Positions 10,020-19,643 of a stretch of DNA of 64,000 bases are shown here, in pieces. The stretch's first letter is position 1; every line of letters begins with the position of its first letter. The notes under the pieces were generated by a model. The model had not been told where the DNA came from and searched no databases. It saw nothing but the letters and a program-made list of their open reading frames with translations. A program made the translations under genes and the position numbers. The stretch comes from Formosa agariphila KMM 3901 (GTDB taxonomy: Bacteria; Bacteroidota; Bacteroidia; Flavobacteriales; Flavobacteriaceae), in the NCBI RefSeq assembly GCF_000723205.1, contig NZ_HG315671.1, positions 2,019,351-2,083,350 of the forward strand, given 5' to 3'.

Positions 10020-11126
10020 TTACTGAGTCCAAGGTGCTTTGTCTATCGCATTACTAAATGTTTCTCCATCGTAAATACTTATACCTTGCCAGGTTCCAAA
10101 CCAAAGTTGTCCTTTGTTATCTTCGAGTATACTTTGCACCGTGTTTGTCGTTAATCCGTTTTCGGTTGTAAAGTGAGTAAATTCAGTGCCATCGTAGCGA
10201 TATACGCCATAATTTTCAGCAGAAAACCAAATATTTCCTTTACGGTCTTTGCAAAAATTATAGGTTTCTATTCCTTCAATAATCCCATCTTTTGTAAAGT
10301 TAGTATATGTTTTCCCATCAAATTTACTTACGCCTCCATAATAAGTCCCAATCCAAATATTACCTTGATTATCTTCTATAATATCAGCAACATTATTGTC
10401 TGTTAGTCCATTCTTTTTTGTGAGATGAGTAAATTCATCGTGACTATATTTAAAGATACCATTTCCATCGGTAACTAGCCACATCGTGCCGTTTCCGTCT
10501 TCTATAAATTTTTTAACCAGTACATCAGAGAGCATATGTTGCGGTTTTTCAACGCTTATATTGGGTAATGCAAATGGTGTAAAAGTTTTTCCATCAAAAG
10601 TACTTACACCACCAAGCGTTCCAACCCAAATTAGTCCTTTTGAATCGATTGTTAAACCCCATATTTCTTCATGTTGTAAACCAAGTTCTGTAGCAAATGT
10701 GGTAAACGTTTCTCCATCATATTTTATAAGTCCTGAAGAGGTTCCAAACCAAATATTGCCAACTTTATCTTCAACAATTTCTCTAACAGACACTCCGTTA
10801 TGTTGATTTTCAAGTATTATATTTTCAAGAGTTTTGCCATCGTAAAGTATAATGCCTTTTGTATTTGTTCCAAACCAATAGCTTCCTGTTTTATCCTGAT
10901 GCATCACTCTTACAAACTCGCTTACAATACCATTTAAGTTGGTATGAATTTGCGGAAAAGTTGTAGTTTGATTAAATACTAAAGGATGATTATATACTTT
11001 AGGTTCTACACTTTTAGTTTCTGATTTTTCGCTCACTTGATCTTTGCAAGAAAACATTTGAAACGATAAAAATACCATGACTATAAAATGTACCTTAATT
11101 GTATTAAGCTTTAAACGTTTAATCAT
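10020..11126 (-). CDS. Two-component regulator propeller (Reg_prop) lipoprotein
   Basis: 368 residues. Signal peptide with lipobox MFSC at Cys27, then about seven beta-propeller blades. Each blade repeats the pattern (G)xIWFGTxxGxxxYDGxxFTxF, for example GNIWFGTSSGLIKYDG and GNIWIGTYYGGVSKFDG. In hybrid two-component systems this fold forms the periplasmic sensor. Here it stands alone with no kinase domain, so it is a free surface or periplasmic propeller. It lies 12 bp downstream of hemG on the same strand, so the two are probably co-transcribed. Confidence 0.8.
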   Translation of the reverse strand: MIKRLKLNTIKVHFIVMVFLSFQMFSCKDQVSEKSETKSVEPKVYNHPLVFNQTTTFPQIHTNLNGIVSEFVRVMHQDKTGSYWFGTNTKGIILYDGKTLENIILENQHNGVSVREIVEDKVGNIWFGTSSGLIKYDGETFTTFATELGLQHEEIWGLTIDSKGLIWVGTLGGVSTFDGKTFTPFALPNISVEKPQHMLSDVLVKKFIEDGNGTMWLVTDGNGIFKYSHDEFTHLTKKNGLTDNNVADIIEDNQGNIWIGTYYGGVSKFDGKTYTNFTKDGIIEGIETYNFCKDRKGNIWFSAENYGVYRYDGTEFTHFTTENGLTTNTVQSILEDNKGQLWFGTWQGISIYDGETFSNAIDKAPWTQ

Positions 11127-11138
11127 TGTTTTAGGTCT

Positions 11139-11666
11139 TTAATTCAGACTCATCTTTGTTGAAAAATCTTTTACACGTTCCCAATCTGTAAACTCTATCG
11201 GGTGATCAGATTTTGTAGGACCGTTTGTTATTTTCATTATCAATTTAATCATTAGTCTATCAAAAAAAGAATACGAAGTATAATCTAGTCGTCCTGCAAA
11301 AACCGCGATTCGTTTAGGTTTCCAATCCTGGTTTTTAAAGAATTTTATCACATAAGGATTGGTGTCGAAAGTATTTTTATCAGGCTTTCTTGCGACTAAA
11401 TTCACGGAAAAGAATGCTGTGTCTATACGTTCTAAGTCTTGCTGGTGTGTTTTAATAAACGCACTTACATTTTTATGATGTTTTCCATACCTAATGCTTG
11501 CTCCAATAATCAATTTAGAGTACATAGAAATTTTAGTATGAAACGACGCGATATCAATCACATCTGTTTTAAAACCTAAATCTTCAAGATGTACTGCAAT
11601 GCGTCGGCAAATTTTAAGCGTTTGTCCGTCTGTAGAAGAATATATTATGCCAACCGGTTTATTCAT
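11139..11666 (-). CDS. hemG: Menaquinone-dependent protoporphyrinogen IX dehydrogenase (HemG-like flavodoxin)
   Basis: 175 residues, the usual HemG length. A flavodoxin fold with the FMN phosphate loop at the N-terminus (YSSTDGQTLKIC), the signature GASIRYGKHHKNVSAF, and the HemG insert ending NPYVIKFFKNQDWKP. HemG oxidises protoporphyrinogen IX to protoporphyrin IX in heme synthesis and passes electrons to menaquinone at the inner membrane. The C-terminal half lacks obvious membrane spans, as expected. The propeller lipoprotein follows at 12 bp. No other heme gene is nearby. Confidence 0.8.
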   Translation of the reverse strand: MNKPVGIIYSSTDGQTLKICRRIAVHLEDLGFKTDVIDIASFHTKISMYSKLIIGASIRYGKHHKNVSAFIKTHQQDLERIDTAFFSVNLVARKPDKNTFDTNPYVIKFFKNQDWKPKRIAVFAGRLDYTSYSFFDRLMIKLIMKITNGPTKSDHPIEFTDWERVKDFSTKMSLN

Positions 11667-12078
11667 TTTTTATCCATCAATTCTAATTATCGTTGTAACT
11701 ATATATCTTAAATGATTCCTATAAATCATTAAATATTATAAACCGATAATACATCTAGGTTTAGCCTAAAATTAAGGAATTATTTTTACACCCTTTACGT
11801 TTGATTTCTATTAATGTGATAAAATGAAACAGTACCTAAATGATTTTACTTTATAAGGCTTTTGATGTTATACCTTCGGTTTGCTCATAGTTGAGTATCT
11901 CACCAAACTACGTTTACTTTTCCAATATTTAATGGAAATGTTAGTAACGGTATTTTTTAAGTCTCTGAATATTTTTTTTATAAACTTATTCGTGCCTGAT
12001 CTCTTGTTCAAACACTAGAAGTTCTGACAGATAAATTTTATTTAGGTATTCATTATAGACACTATATACAATCTGTTT

Positions 12079-13095
12079 TTATTGAACTCGCGTGTTTATA
12101 CCTGCTGAAGTAGCCGCTGTTGTGTCTTTAATAGAGTTATATGCAATCCAAGATTTTAGTCTGTCGACAAACACCATTTTTAGATAGTTTTCAGATAAAA
12201 AGATGTTCGACCAATCAAACCTTTGGGCTTGTACACCAAGATAAAAAACAAAAACTGCTAATCCTGCTTTAGGGATTAGTTTTAATTCTGAATCTGATAA
12301 TGGTCTGATACTTTGATAACCTTCTAAAAAATGTTTCTTTTTTATTTCGTAGGTGTTCTTATCCGCTTCTATGTGAAATAGTTGTTTACAAAAATAACCG
12401 ACATCTAAAATTTGTATGCCATTGCCACAAAAATCAAAATCGTAAAATGTAATAGCCTTGTCATTGGTAATAGCCATATTATCGTACCAAATATCCATAT
12501 GAACAACTCCACGTCTTCCCGTTTCAAAATCTGTGTTTTTAAAGTATTGACCAATAGTTTTAATGAATTCCATTTCTGGTAATTGCTCAGAGAAATGAGA
12601 TTTTAAAGCTTCATAAGGAATTTCTAAAAGTAACGACCTATTGTAAGAGTCTCGATTAATGGTAGTATTAGAAGTAAGTTTATGCATTTTAGCCATTAAT
12701 AAACCAATTTCAAAACAAGTATCACTGTCTGTAAATCTAATCTTTCCACCTTTTGCAAACGAAAAAAGGACTACATACCGTAATCCTTCTGGAGCTTGGA
12801 CCTCTTGAATACATACGCCATTTTTATCTTGAATAGGTACAGAGACACTTAAATTATTATCATGTAAAAGGTGTAACACTTCTAACTCTGCCTGAATTTC
12901 AGATTTCGTTCTCCAATTGTAACTATACACTCTTAAAACATATTTTGTATCGGTATCCGAAAGAAAATACGTATGATTCATTCCTGTTCTAAAAAGCCTA
13001 CAGTTAAACCCTTTATGAAGTCCGTATTTATCTTTTGCAAATTCGCCCAATTCGTATTCTGAAATGGTTGAGGCTATAACGGGTAATGTTATCAT
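12079..13095 (-). CDS. APH/homoserine-kinase-type phosphotransferase
   Basis: 338 residues of the aminoglycoside phosphotransferase fold. Visible are the N-lobe (NHTYFLSDTDTKYVLRVY), the catalytic loop VVHMDIWYDN (H-x-D-x4-N type) and the metal-binding motif TFYDFDFCGNG. Length and motif spacing resemble SrkA or homoserine kinase type II rather than antibiotic-modifying enzymes, so a small metabolite or protein hydroxyl is the likely substrate. The exact substrate cannot be told from sequence. Stand-alone gene; 400 bp upstream of hemG (11667-12078) hold nothing I can recognise. Confidence 0.7.
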   Translation of the reverse strand: MITLPVIASTISEYELGEFAKDKYGLHKGFNCRLFRTGMNHTYFLSDTDTKYVLRVYSYNWRTKSEIQAELEVLHLLHDNNLSVSVPIQDKNGVCIQEVQAPEGLRYVVLFSFAKGGKIRFTDSDTCFEIGLLMAKMHKLTSNTTINRDSYNRSLLLEIPYEALKSHFSEQLPEMEFIKTIGQYFKNTDFETGRRGVVHMDIWYDNMAITNDKAITFYDFDFCGNGIQILDVGYFCKQLFHIEADKNTYEIKKKHFLEGYQSIRPLSDSELKLIPKAGLAVFVFYLGVQAQRFDWSNIFLSENYLKMVFVDRLKSWIAYNSIKDTTAATSAGINTRVQ

Positions 13096-13220
13096 TTTAT
13101 TTTGAATTAGAAACTAACTGTAAAATACGGATAAATATACATCGTTTTTCTTTTAAACGCAGCCGTTAGTAATTACTGCAACGTTTTTAAACGGATTCGA
13201 AAAAAAATCAAATTTACAGT

Positions 13221-13898
13221 TTACACGCTCTTAGCCATAGTTCGTTTTAAAGAAGCGTTTAATGAGGCTATATATTCTTTTCTTTCAAGTAACTGACTCA
13301 TATCAGCCTCAAATGTTTTGGTATTTTTCAAATTAGGCCATGCTAGTTTATTTTTGGCTATAGAATTTGATAGTAGAATATTAAAATAATTATACGCAAG
13401 AATGATGTTTTGCAATAGGTCTGTTTCAACAATTTTAAAACCTATTTTCTCTGCTGTTCGTTCATTAATTATATAGCTTGTTCCACGAATTTTAAGGTAC
13501 GGACTTGCTTCGTTAGCTTCAATAAAACGTAACAAGCCTTCTAAATACTGTTGTATTATAAAGTCTGTGCGTTGCTTTCCATTCAGTTTTCGATCAATTA
13601 CAAAGTAATAATCAAATAAAGTACCTCCGTGTATATTAATCAGACCATTTTTTGGTTTTTCGGATATGAATAGCGGTGAATAATAAACCATGCGTCCGCT
13701 TTTTTTAAGTGCAGGCATATCGAAAAAAGGAGCGATTATAGACAAAGTGATAATAACCACTAAAAATCCAAATCCATAAATTTCCGAATAGATAGAAATC
13801 CCAATAGCCAAAATTATAAAGGCAAGTGCACAAATTGCTATTATAGCTGTAACTCTCTGTTGCTCTTTTTTACGCTTGTTATAAAATTTATGATTCAA
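13221..13898 (-). CDS. Two-span membrane protein of unknown function
   Basis: 225 residues. A short basic N-terminus is followed by two hydrophobic spans (about residues 16-38 and 41-58) and then a soluble domain of about 165 residues. Features of the soluble part are KPKNGLINIHGGTLFDYYFVI and a hydrophobic stretch NIILAYNYFNILL. It is probably anchored in the inner membrane with the C-terminal domain in the cytoplasm. I do not recognise the family. Confidence 0.5.
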   Translation of the reverse strand: MNHKFYNKRKKEQQRVTAIIAICALAFIILAIGISIYSEIYGFGFLVVIITLSIIAPFFDMPALKKSGRMVYYSPLFISEKPKNGLINIHGGTLFDYYFVIDRKLNGKQRTDFIIQQYLEGLLRFIEANEASPYLKIRGTSYIINERTAEKIGFKIVETDLLQNIILAYNYFNILLSNSIAKNKLAWPNLKNTKTFEADMSQLLERKEYIASLNASLKRTMAKSV

Positions 13899-13999
13899 TA
13901 TCTGAAATATTTACGTGGTATGACTAAAATGCTCAAAGGCTATATCTGTGTATTCATGACATGATTTAGCAACTTTATAACACACTATTAGAAGCTATT

Positions 14000-15391
14000 T
14001 TATTTGGTTTGTAGTAGTATCCAATTTGTAATTTCTTCTAAAGCATCTGGAGAAAATGTCTGTTCAATAGTAGAGTATTCGTTTGGTGACCCGGTTATAG
14101 CGTCTTGAAACAAATGATTCAAATTTGGAAGTTCTTTAATGCTTATGTTTTTGTTCCCGCCTCTAATTAAAGCTTGCTCTATGGCCGATAGATTTTCTTT
14201 TGGAGGAACTTGTAAATCTTTCTCGCCATTTATAGCTAAAACAGGACATTGCACTTGCTCTAGACTAACACTCGGATTATATTTTAAAAAGTAATGAAAC
14301 CAAGGTGTAGTAAACGTATCTGCAAATGTATCGACATCTTTTGCCTCCATGCCTTTTGGTAACAGCTCGGGTTGAGAAAGGAGTTGTTTATGTAACGTAT
14401 CGGTTAAAACAGATTTAATAGCATCTAAATCATTGCCTTTTACAACAACATCTAAATTTGTTTTAAGAAACGCTAATTCCTGTTGTAAAGCAGATTCGTC
14501 TAAGCCGTTGGCTTTGTTAATTAATTCGGATTGCAGTAAAAAGATATCGTAACCAGAAATTCCTGGTCCGGCCAATAACACCATGAAGTTAACATCTTTA
14601 GATTTCGACGCCACCATAGGGGCAATTAAACCGCCCTCGCTATGCCCAACTAAACCAATTTTATGAGAATTGATATCTTGTCGTGTTTTTAAATATGCCA
14701 TTGCACTTTCTACATCTGTAGCAAAATCTGCAGTGGTAGCCGTTTTAAAATCTCCGCTAGATTGCCCTACACCTCTATCGTCATAACGTAACACTGCTAT
14801 GCCGTGTTTCGTTAAATAGTCAGAGATTACTAAAAAGGGTTTATGCCCTAATAGTTCCTCATCTCTATTTTGCGGACCACTTCCCGAAATTAAAATAACC
14901 ACTGGGAAATTGGTGCCATTTTTAGGCAATGTTAATGTACCCGATAATGTAATATCAGCTTTGGTATTTTTAAAAGTCACCGCTTCCGAATTATACGGAT
15001 ACGGCTTTTTAGGTTCTTGTGGCCTGTTTACGATGTCTTTCTCGATAGGTTCTCTAGATAAATTCATTGGAAACTCAAGACCTCCCTGAACAAATACTCC
15101 AGTTATTTCGCCATCTTTATATTCGCCATCATAAACAATAGCCAGGTTGCTCACCATAAATTTAATTTTAGGATTAATAAAAACGGTAGAAGTTACAGGA
15201 ATATTTTTTGCCCCTTGATCCGGACTATCCATTGTGGTACTAAATCCATCGTCAGTTTTTGTTACATTAAAAACAAGCCTTAACTGTGTGCCTTGTACTT
15301 TTAAAACACCATGCCACTTGCCTGTAATGTCTTGAGCAATAGATGTAAATGTAGTTAGTAAAGTCATTAATAAAACGGCAAACCTCTTCAT
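14000..15391 (-). CDS. Secreted alpha/beta hydrolase (dienelactone hydrolase-like)
   Basis: 463 residues. A Sec signal peptide ends near TSIAQ (residue 19). A beta-rich N-terminal domain (about residues 20-130) precedes an alpha/beta-hydrolase domain. The nucleophile elbow is LVGHSEGGLIAP and the oxyanion-hole region is VVILISGSGPQNRDEE. The acid is expected in NGEKDLQVPP and the catalytic His in LPNLNHLFQ. It is likely a periplasmic esterase or peptidase; the substrate is unknown. Single gene on the minus strand. Confidence 0.75.
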   Translation of the reverse strand: MKRFAVLLMTLLTTFTSIAQDITGKWHGVLKVQGTQLRLVFNVTKTDDGFSTTMDSPDQGAKNIPVTSTVFINPKIKFMVSNLAIVYDGEYKDGEITGVFVQGGLEFPMNLSREPIEKDIVNRPQEPKKPYPYNSEAVTFKNTKADITLSGTLTLPKNGTNFPVVILISGSGPQNRDEELLGHKPFLVISDYLTKHGIAVLRYDDRGVGQSSGDFKTATTADFATDVESAMAYLKTRQDINSHKIGLVGHSEGGLIAPMVASKSKDVNFMVLLAGPGISGYDIFLLQSELINKANGLDESALQQELAFLKTNLDVVVKGNDLDAIKSVLTDTLHKQLLSQPELLPKGMEAKDVDTFADTFTTPWFHYFLKYNPSVSLEQVQCPVLAINGEKDLQVPPKENLSAIEQALIRGGNKNISIKELPNLNHLFQDAITGSPNEYSTIEQTFSPDALEEITNWILLQTK

Positions 15392-15466
15392 AGTAATCGT
15401 ACTGTTATTTGTATGTATGGATGGTGATTTTTGTGTGATGTATTAAAATACAATCAAATCTATACC

Positions 15467-15877
15467 TTAAGATTTCAAGTTAACAATTCTGTTTTTATTA
15501 AACATCTTTTTCAATGCATTAAACTCTTTCTGAGTTTTAATATCATTTAAGTCCCGCTTTTTCCCGTTTTTTAATTCAACTGAAAATCTTGTTCTTCCAA
15601 AAATAGAGGTTTCACTTAATCCCTTTATAGTATCTATTGGAATCTTCTCTGATGTCGATTTTTTAAATATGAAAAGGTATAACACCACTATTGATATTAA
15701 ACCTAATACAAGCCAAACTATTTCTATAAATCCAAATCCGGTTTTATACACATCGAATAGATTTAGCATAGCATTTAATAAATTCAAAACCATAAGTATT
15801 TTCATTATAAAATAATAGTTTTTCATACCATCTTTAATTTCGATAGTTTTATCTATGTCATTGTATTTTATATTCAT
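15467..15877 (-). CDS. Small two-span membrane protein with PH-like tail
   Basis: 136 residues. A soluble N-terminal 20 residues, two membrane spans (about residues 24-45 and 50-71), then a soluble tail of about 60 residues (IPIDTIKGLSETSIFGRTRF) that looks like the bacterial PH-domain half of short membrane proteins. Its start follows directly on the solitary attC-like repeat at 15902-15975, so it may once have been a cassette gene. Function unknown. Confidence 0.5.
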   Translation of the reverse strand: MNIKYNDIDKTIEIKDGMKNYYFIMKILMVLNLLNAMLNLFDVYKTGFGFIEIVWLVLGLISIVVLYLFIFKKSTSEKIPIDTIKGLSETSIFGRTRFSVELKNGKKRDLNDIKTQKEFNALKKMFNKNRIVNLKS

Positions 15878-15901
15878 ATTTATTATATGATTTTATGTGA
15901 A

Positions 15902-15975
15902 TTACAACTAATGTTTATCTATAAGAATAGTTGTGGGTTTGTTTTAGTACTAAGCCGCAATTATTTTAATCTACG
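15902..15975 (-). repeat. Solitary degenerate attC-like inverted repeat
   Basis: It shares the arms of the array repeats at 24-53 kb: TATAAGAATAGTTGTGGG matches TATAAGAATAGTTGCGGG in the site at 25405-25535, and AAGCCGCAATTATTTTAATC is the pairing arm. The central palindrome is missing. It lies 8 kb outside the main array, between a gene remnant (15971-16160) and the small membrane protein gene, in the same orientation as the cassettes. Confidence 0.55.
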
Positions 15976-16160
15976 TAAAAAGTTTAGTCCCTTCTCCTAA
16001 TTCAGTTCCGTTGACAATAAACTTTATTTCTTTTTTAGATTTCGGAACTCAAACAATTAAAAAAGGTGATAATTCCGTATCGTCAGTTTCTGTATTTGAA
16101 CTAACAAGATTATATTCTATAACAAGTTTTTTTTCATTTTCGCAGTTTTGTATTTAATTG
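15971..16160 (-). pseudogene. Remnant of a small gene next to the solitary attC-like repeat
   Basis: A minus-strand frame without a start codon runs towards a TAG at 15973-15971. It reads protein-like sequence (KKLVIEYNLVSSNTETDD, then VPKSKKEIKFIVNGTELGEG) interrupted by one in-frame TGA that could be a former Trp codon. Directly after its stop comes the attC-like repeat, the same order as in intact cassettes. Product unknown. Confidence 0.4.
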
Positions 16161-16289
16161 TGCTAAACTATACCATATAGCACAATTGGGCTACACAGTC
16201 CAAATATAAGATATCTATATTATATCTCTTATATAAACTAGTTCGCCTACCGTAGTAAAAAACAGGTACTGACTTAAGTTCAGAAAAAG

Positions 16290-16748
16290 TTAATGTTTCT
16301 TATTATTAATCTCTATCCAATACCCGTCTGGATCCTGAAAATATATTTGTCTTACACCATCTGGTCTGGATTGGATGGTTTTAGGTGCTCCTGCAAAATT
16401 AGTATAGACAATGCCTTTGGCTTCTAAATAACTTAAAAAAGCATCAAAGTCCTGAACAGCAAAAGCAAGATGAAGTACTTTATTAACATGTACAGTGCCA
16501 TACTGTTAAATCTGTGCTTGTGCAATGTGTAGTTGTTGGTTTTTTCCTGTTTCAAAGAATCGGATTAATTTATAATCTGGCCAGGGTGTTTCCAACTCCT
16601 TTAAATTTAATATGTCTGCATAAAATTTTGCACTGACTTCAATATCTTCAACCTGAATGGTAGAATGGTCATGTACGAGTTCGAAGGATTGAGCCTTAAC
16701 GTAATATGAACTTAAAACGAAAACACTCAGTAAGATTAAGAGTTTCAT
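16290..16748 (-). pseudogene. Secreted VOC (glyoxalase-like) protein with an in-frame stop
   Basis: A 152-codon reading frame starts at ATG 16748 with a Sec signal peptide (ending near YVKAQ). It is interrupted by a TAA at 16508-16506, but continues in the same frame to a second stop at 16292-16290. Both halves fit one VOC fold: HDHSTIQVEDIEVSAKFY in the first half, and KVLHLAFAVQDFDAFLSYLE plus IYFQDPDGYWIEI, the typical metal-side C-terminal motif, in the second. The stop replaces one codon in ...HIAQAQI-x-QYGTVHV. Members are lyases or dioxygenases; the reaction here is unknown. Broken gene or base error. Confidence 0.75.
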
Positions 16749-16826
16749 AAATTCTGGCTTTAATTAACACCTATAAGTTACAAAAAATCAGCAAAATACA
16801 CTCAATTATAAACTCACACACGAACA

Positions 16827-18113
16827 TTAGCAATCATAAAATTCTGCTGCTATGTTGATTTTTAAACCTGTTAATTTAGAGAGTTTATCTTGATAGGCAT
16901 TAAATACGTGACAAGGCCCTGAAAAAATAGCGATGGATTTTTTGTTATCCTTAAAATCCAATTCTAAATAACTACCACCACCACCTTTTGCAGGCAATAT
17001 ATTTTGGATTGTAAAAGATTGGATTTCAGACTTGTCGAATACTTGGCAATAAGACTGATCTGCAAATCCTATTTTTGAATTTTTATGATCAATCCATAGC
17101 GTTGGAGCTTCACCAACATGAGATTTAAGGTTCTCAGGTCGACGTTTAATTTTACTATTACTTTTGTAATTTGAAACGGTTCTTATGTTTTCATTAATTT
17201 GTATAAAATCACTAACTTCAATCTTGCTCTCATAATCTAAATCGACTAAATACTCAGGATATTCCCGTTCATTTTTAACCGAGAATGATGTATAGCCACC
17301 ATTAAACTGGTAGGTACTATCGTAAGTGTACACCAATGAGAAGACGATGTCGTTAGCTCGAAAAGAAAAACTATTTTGATCTTCCCGTTCGTATCCAAAG
17401 AACTGATTATCATTAGAAAAATCTGATTGTAATCTGGTTTTTAATTCATAATAACTTGTATCGGAACTAGACGCATTAATAGCATGTGTATAATAATGTA
17501 ACACAGGAATATCTGTTCTAGCGTTGTCGAAATATGCTGTAAAATTGTTTAAAATAACATTCCCAATCCGAATTGGGTATTTAAATTTTAAAATCTTTTG
17601 ACCGTATGGAGATACGTCAATAAACGTATGTTCGTGTTCATTTAAATCAACGTAAGTATCATCCCAACTAATAAACACTTTTTCTTCAGATTGTATTTCA
17701 AATCCCAAATTGTAATCGGTATAATTAGTATCAAGAATTGAATAGGTTGCTTCCTGTACTTTGCGCCAAATTAGTTTTTTTATTACTGAAGTCTGATTGA
17801 CATGCTCAAAAAACACATCATCTTTAAATCCGAATTCAGAAGACAATTGCTTATATACTTTAGAGAACCCAATATAATTGGCAGGCAAAACATGCTGATG
17901 ATGATCAAAAATAAATAACGAAGATTCGCCTTGCACATTTACAAGCACGTATGCGTATTGCATGTCTTTAATATTAACTTCGCTGTTGTGATAACTATTC
18001 CCTTTAACAATAATTTTATCACCAACAATCGACACCGCTCCTTCTCGTTCTTCTTTAGGAAATGGCCTATTTGTATCTGTATGCATTCCAAATAGTTTTT
18101 GTATCAATTTCAT
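16827..18113 (-). CDS. Large protein of unknown function
   Basis: 428 residues, soluble, with no signal peptide or membrane segment. It is mostly beta-strand-like, with many aromatic and Asp/Asn residues (for example FISWDDTYVDLNEHEHTFID). The C-terminal stretch LPAKGGGGSYLELDFKDN holds a Gly run. I do not recognise a family. ATG at 18113, and the gene stands alone on the minus strand. Confidence 0.5.
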   Translation of the reverse strand: MKLIQKLFGMHTDTNRPFPKEEREGAVSIVGDKIIVKGNSYHNSEVNIKDMQYAYVLVNVQGESSLFIFDHHQHVLPANYIGFSKVYKQLSSEFGFKDDVFFEHVNQTSVIKKLIWRKVQEATYSILDTNYTDYNLGFEIQSEEKVFISWDDTYVDLNEHEHTFIDVSPYGQKILKFKYPIRIGNVILNNFTAYFDNARTDIPVLHYYTHAINASSSDTSYYELKTRLQSDFSNDNQFFGYEREDQNSFSFRANDIVFSLVYTYDSTYQFNGGYTSFSVKNEREYPEYLVDLDYESKIEVSDFIQINENIRTVSNYKSNSKIKRRPENLKSHVGEAPTLWIDHKNSKIGFADQSYCQVFDKSEIQSFTIQNILPAKGGGGSYLELDFKDNKKSIAIFSGPCHVFNAYQDKLSKLTGLKINIAAEFYDC

Positions 18114-18247
18114 AGCTTCAAAAGGTATTGCATAAATTACTTGGTTTATTACTTACAGGTTTAAATACATGAATAACTTAATATTAAAATGATTCGAGCG
18201 AAGTAAACTACCGTAAATAATATATTATAGCTCGGGTTTTATGCGAT

Positions 18248-18739
18248 TTATAATTCAATTTCCGCTAAGAAAGTTAGTGTATTAGACGCTCCAAGTTCTG
18301 ATTCTATATTTTGATTATTGTATATTAATTGCGTCGTATTATAATATGAAATATTGCAAGGTATTTCAGTATAATCAGCTTCAAATTCTAAAACGATAGC
18401 GGTCGAATCGTTTAAATGAAGCGTATACTCAAATGCTGAGGCTCTAGGAATATACAATAAAAGTGTGTTATCGTAAACTCTAATATCGGCATCAGGTTCA
18501 ACATATTCATTGGGCGGCATGTAATAAAAGTTTGGGTTCGAAAAGTTACCTTCAACCGTTATGTCTTTTGGGTCAATCGTACCATTTTCAATAATGTTAA
18601 TACCTGTTTCATCAACAAGGCGAATGTATAAATCAGGAAATGCGGGATCAAAAAGCGCACAGTCAATGCACTCTTTATCATCATCAGAACAACTTGACAT
18701 TAAAATTCCGATAAGGAAAAGCACACATATTTTTTTCAT
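18248..18739 (-). CDS. Lipoprotein of unknown function
   Basis: 163 residues. A lipoprotein signal ends at Cys17 (LMSSC), followed by an acidic linker with a CIDC pair and a small beta-rich domain. It is probably exported to the periplasm or cell surface. No family recognised. Single gene; its start region and the next gene upstream are 180 bp apart. Confidence 0.6.
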   Translation of the reverse strand: MKKICVLFLIGILMSSCSDDDKECIDCALFDPAFPDLYIRLVDETGINIIENGTIDPKDITVEGNFSNPNFYYMPPNEYVEPDADIRVYDNTLLLYIPRASAFEYTLHLNDSTAIVLEFEADYTEIPCNISYYNTTQLIYNNQNIESELGASNTLTFLAEIEL

Positions 18740-18917
18740 AATTCAGTTTATTAATCCAGCATGAGACGATGTTCAAATATAGTACTTCACCTTTAAAAAC
18801 ATCCACATAATTAAAACTAGTCTTGGTATGCTATTCTGATAACTATAATTAGGTTTCGGATTAACTCTCAATCCTATCTAAAAAGTTAGTTTTTATCTAG
18901 GACTTACCTCGAGTACA

Positions 18918-19418
18918 TTACAAAAGGGTAAATTTCATGGTATCCATTACCCGCCACTCATCAAGTATTTTTGAAGATTTTTTTAAAATGATAAGGAATT
19001 TTTTATCGTGGCTAGAGCACTCTAAAGTAATATCACGGCGTTCTACCTGTACATTAGGGTCCGGATTATCCTTATAGCTCACATTTTGTAAAACGATATC
19101 GCCCCACATCACTCCAAAATTGCTACCTCTTTGAATGACTTTTCTAAAATCATCAGTCGCTTTGTTTCTAAAATTCGAAATTATTGAATCTGCTTCAGGA
19201 ATATTTTGATCCGGTTGAGCCGTTTTTACCATAGGAATGAGATAATCGATTTCGGCTTTTGTAGGTAAGCTTTTTAAGAATTTTTTCTCGTTCTGTTTTT
19301 TTAATGAATTGAACACATTAGTCACTAATTTGGAGTCTTTTAAGTCCTCTTGAGAAAAAGCGGTGTGATAAGCTAGAATAGAAATTATAAAACAAAGTAG
19401 GTAGGTACGGCTTTTCAT
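18918..19418 (-). CDS. Secreted protein of unknown function
   Basis: The open frame extends to 19436, but the Met at 19418 gives the better signal peptide (MKSRTYLLCFIISILAYHTA, cleaved after AFSQ), so that start is preferred; the product is 166 residues. The mature part is mainly helical (KLVTNVFNSLKKQNEKKFL) and then beta (RRDITLECSSHDKKFLIILK). It resembles small periplasmic proteins common in flavobacteria, but I cannot name a family. Confidence 0.55.
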   Translation of the reverse strand: MKSRTYLLCFIISILAYHTAFSQEDLKDSKLVTNVFNSLKKQNEKKFLKSLPTKAEIDYLIPMVKTAQPDQNIPEADSIISNFRNKATDDFRKVIQRGSNFGVMWGDIVLQNVSYKDNPDPNVQVERRDITLECSSHDKKFLIILKKSSKILDEWRVMDTMKFTLL

Positions 19419-19643
19419 GAAATAAAAATTTGGCATGAAATTAACGTAAAATATAAGTTCTCCAAAATTACCTTTACGTTTTTAATCTAATAAATACAGT
19501 ATGTTTCATTCTAGTCCGTACGAAAAATCAATGCATTTGTATTATACATTAGCATAGCTGATGCTAGGGTGTTGATTAGGACTGTAATTTGCTAAGTAAC
19601 ATGGCCAGATTGCTACGTTTTTCCTTATAATCGCTTAAGGCTT

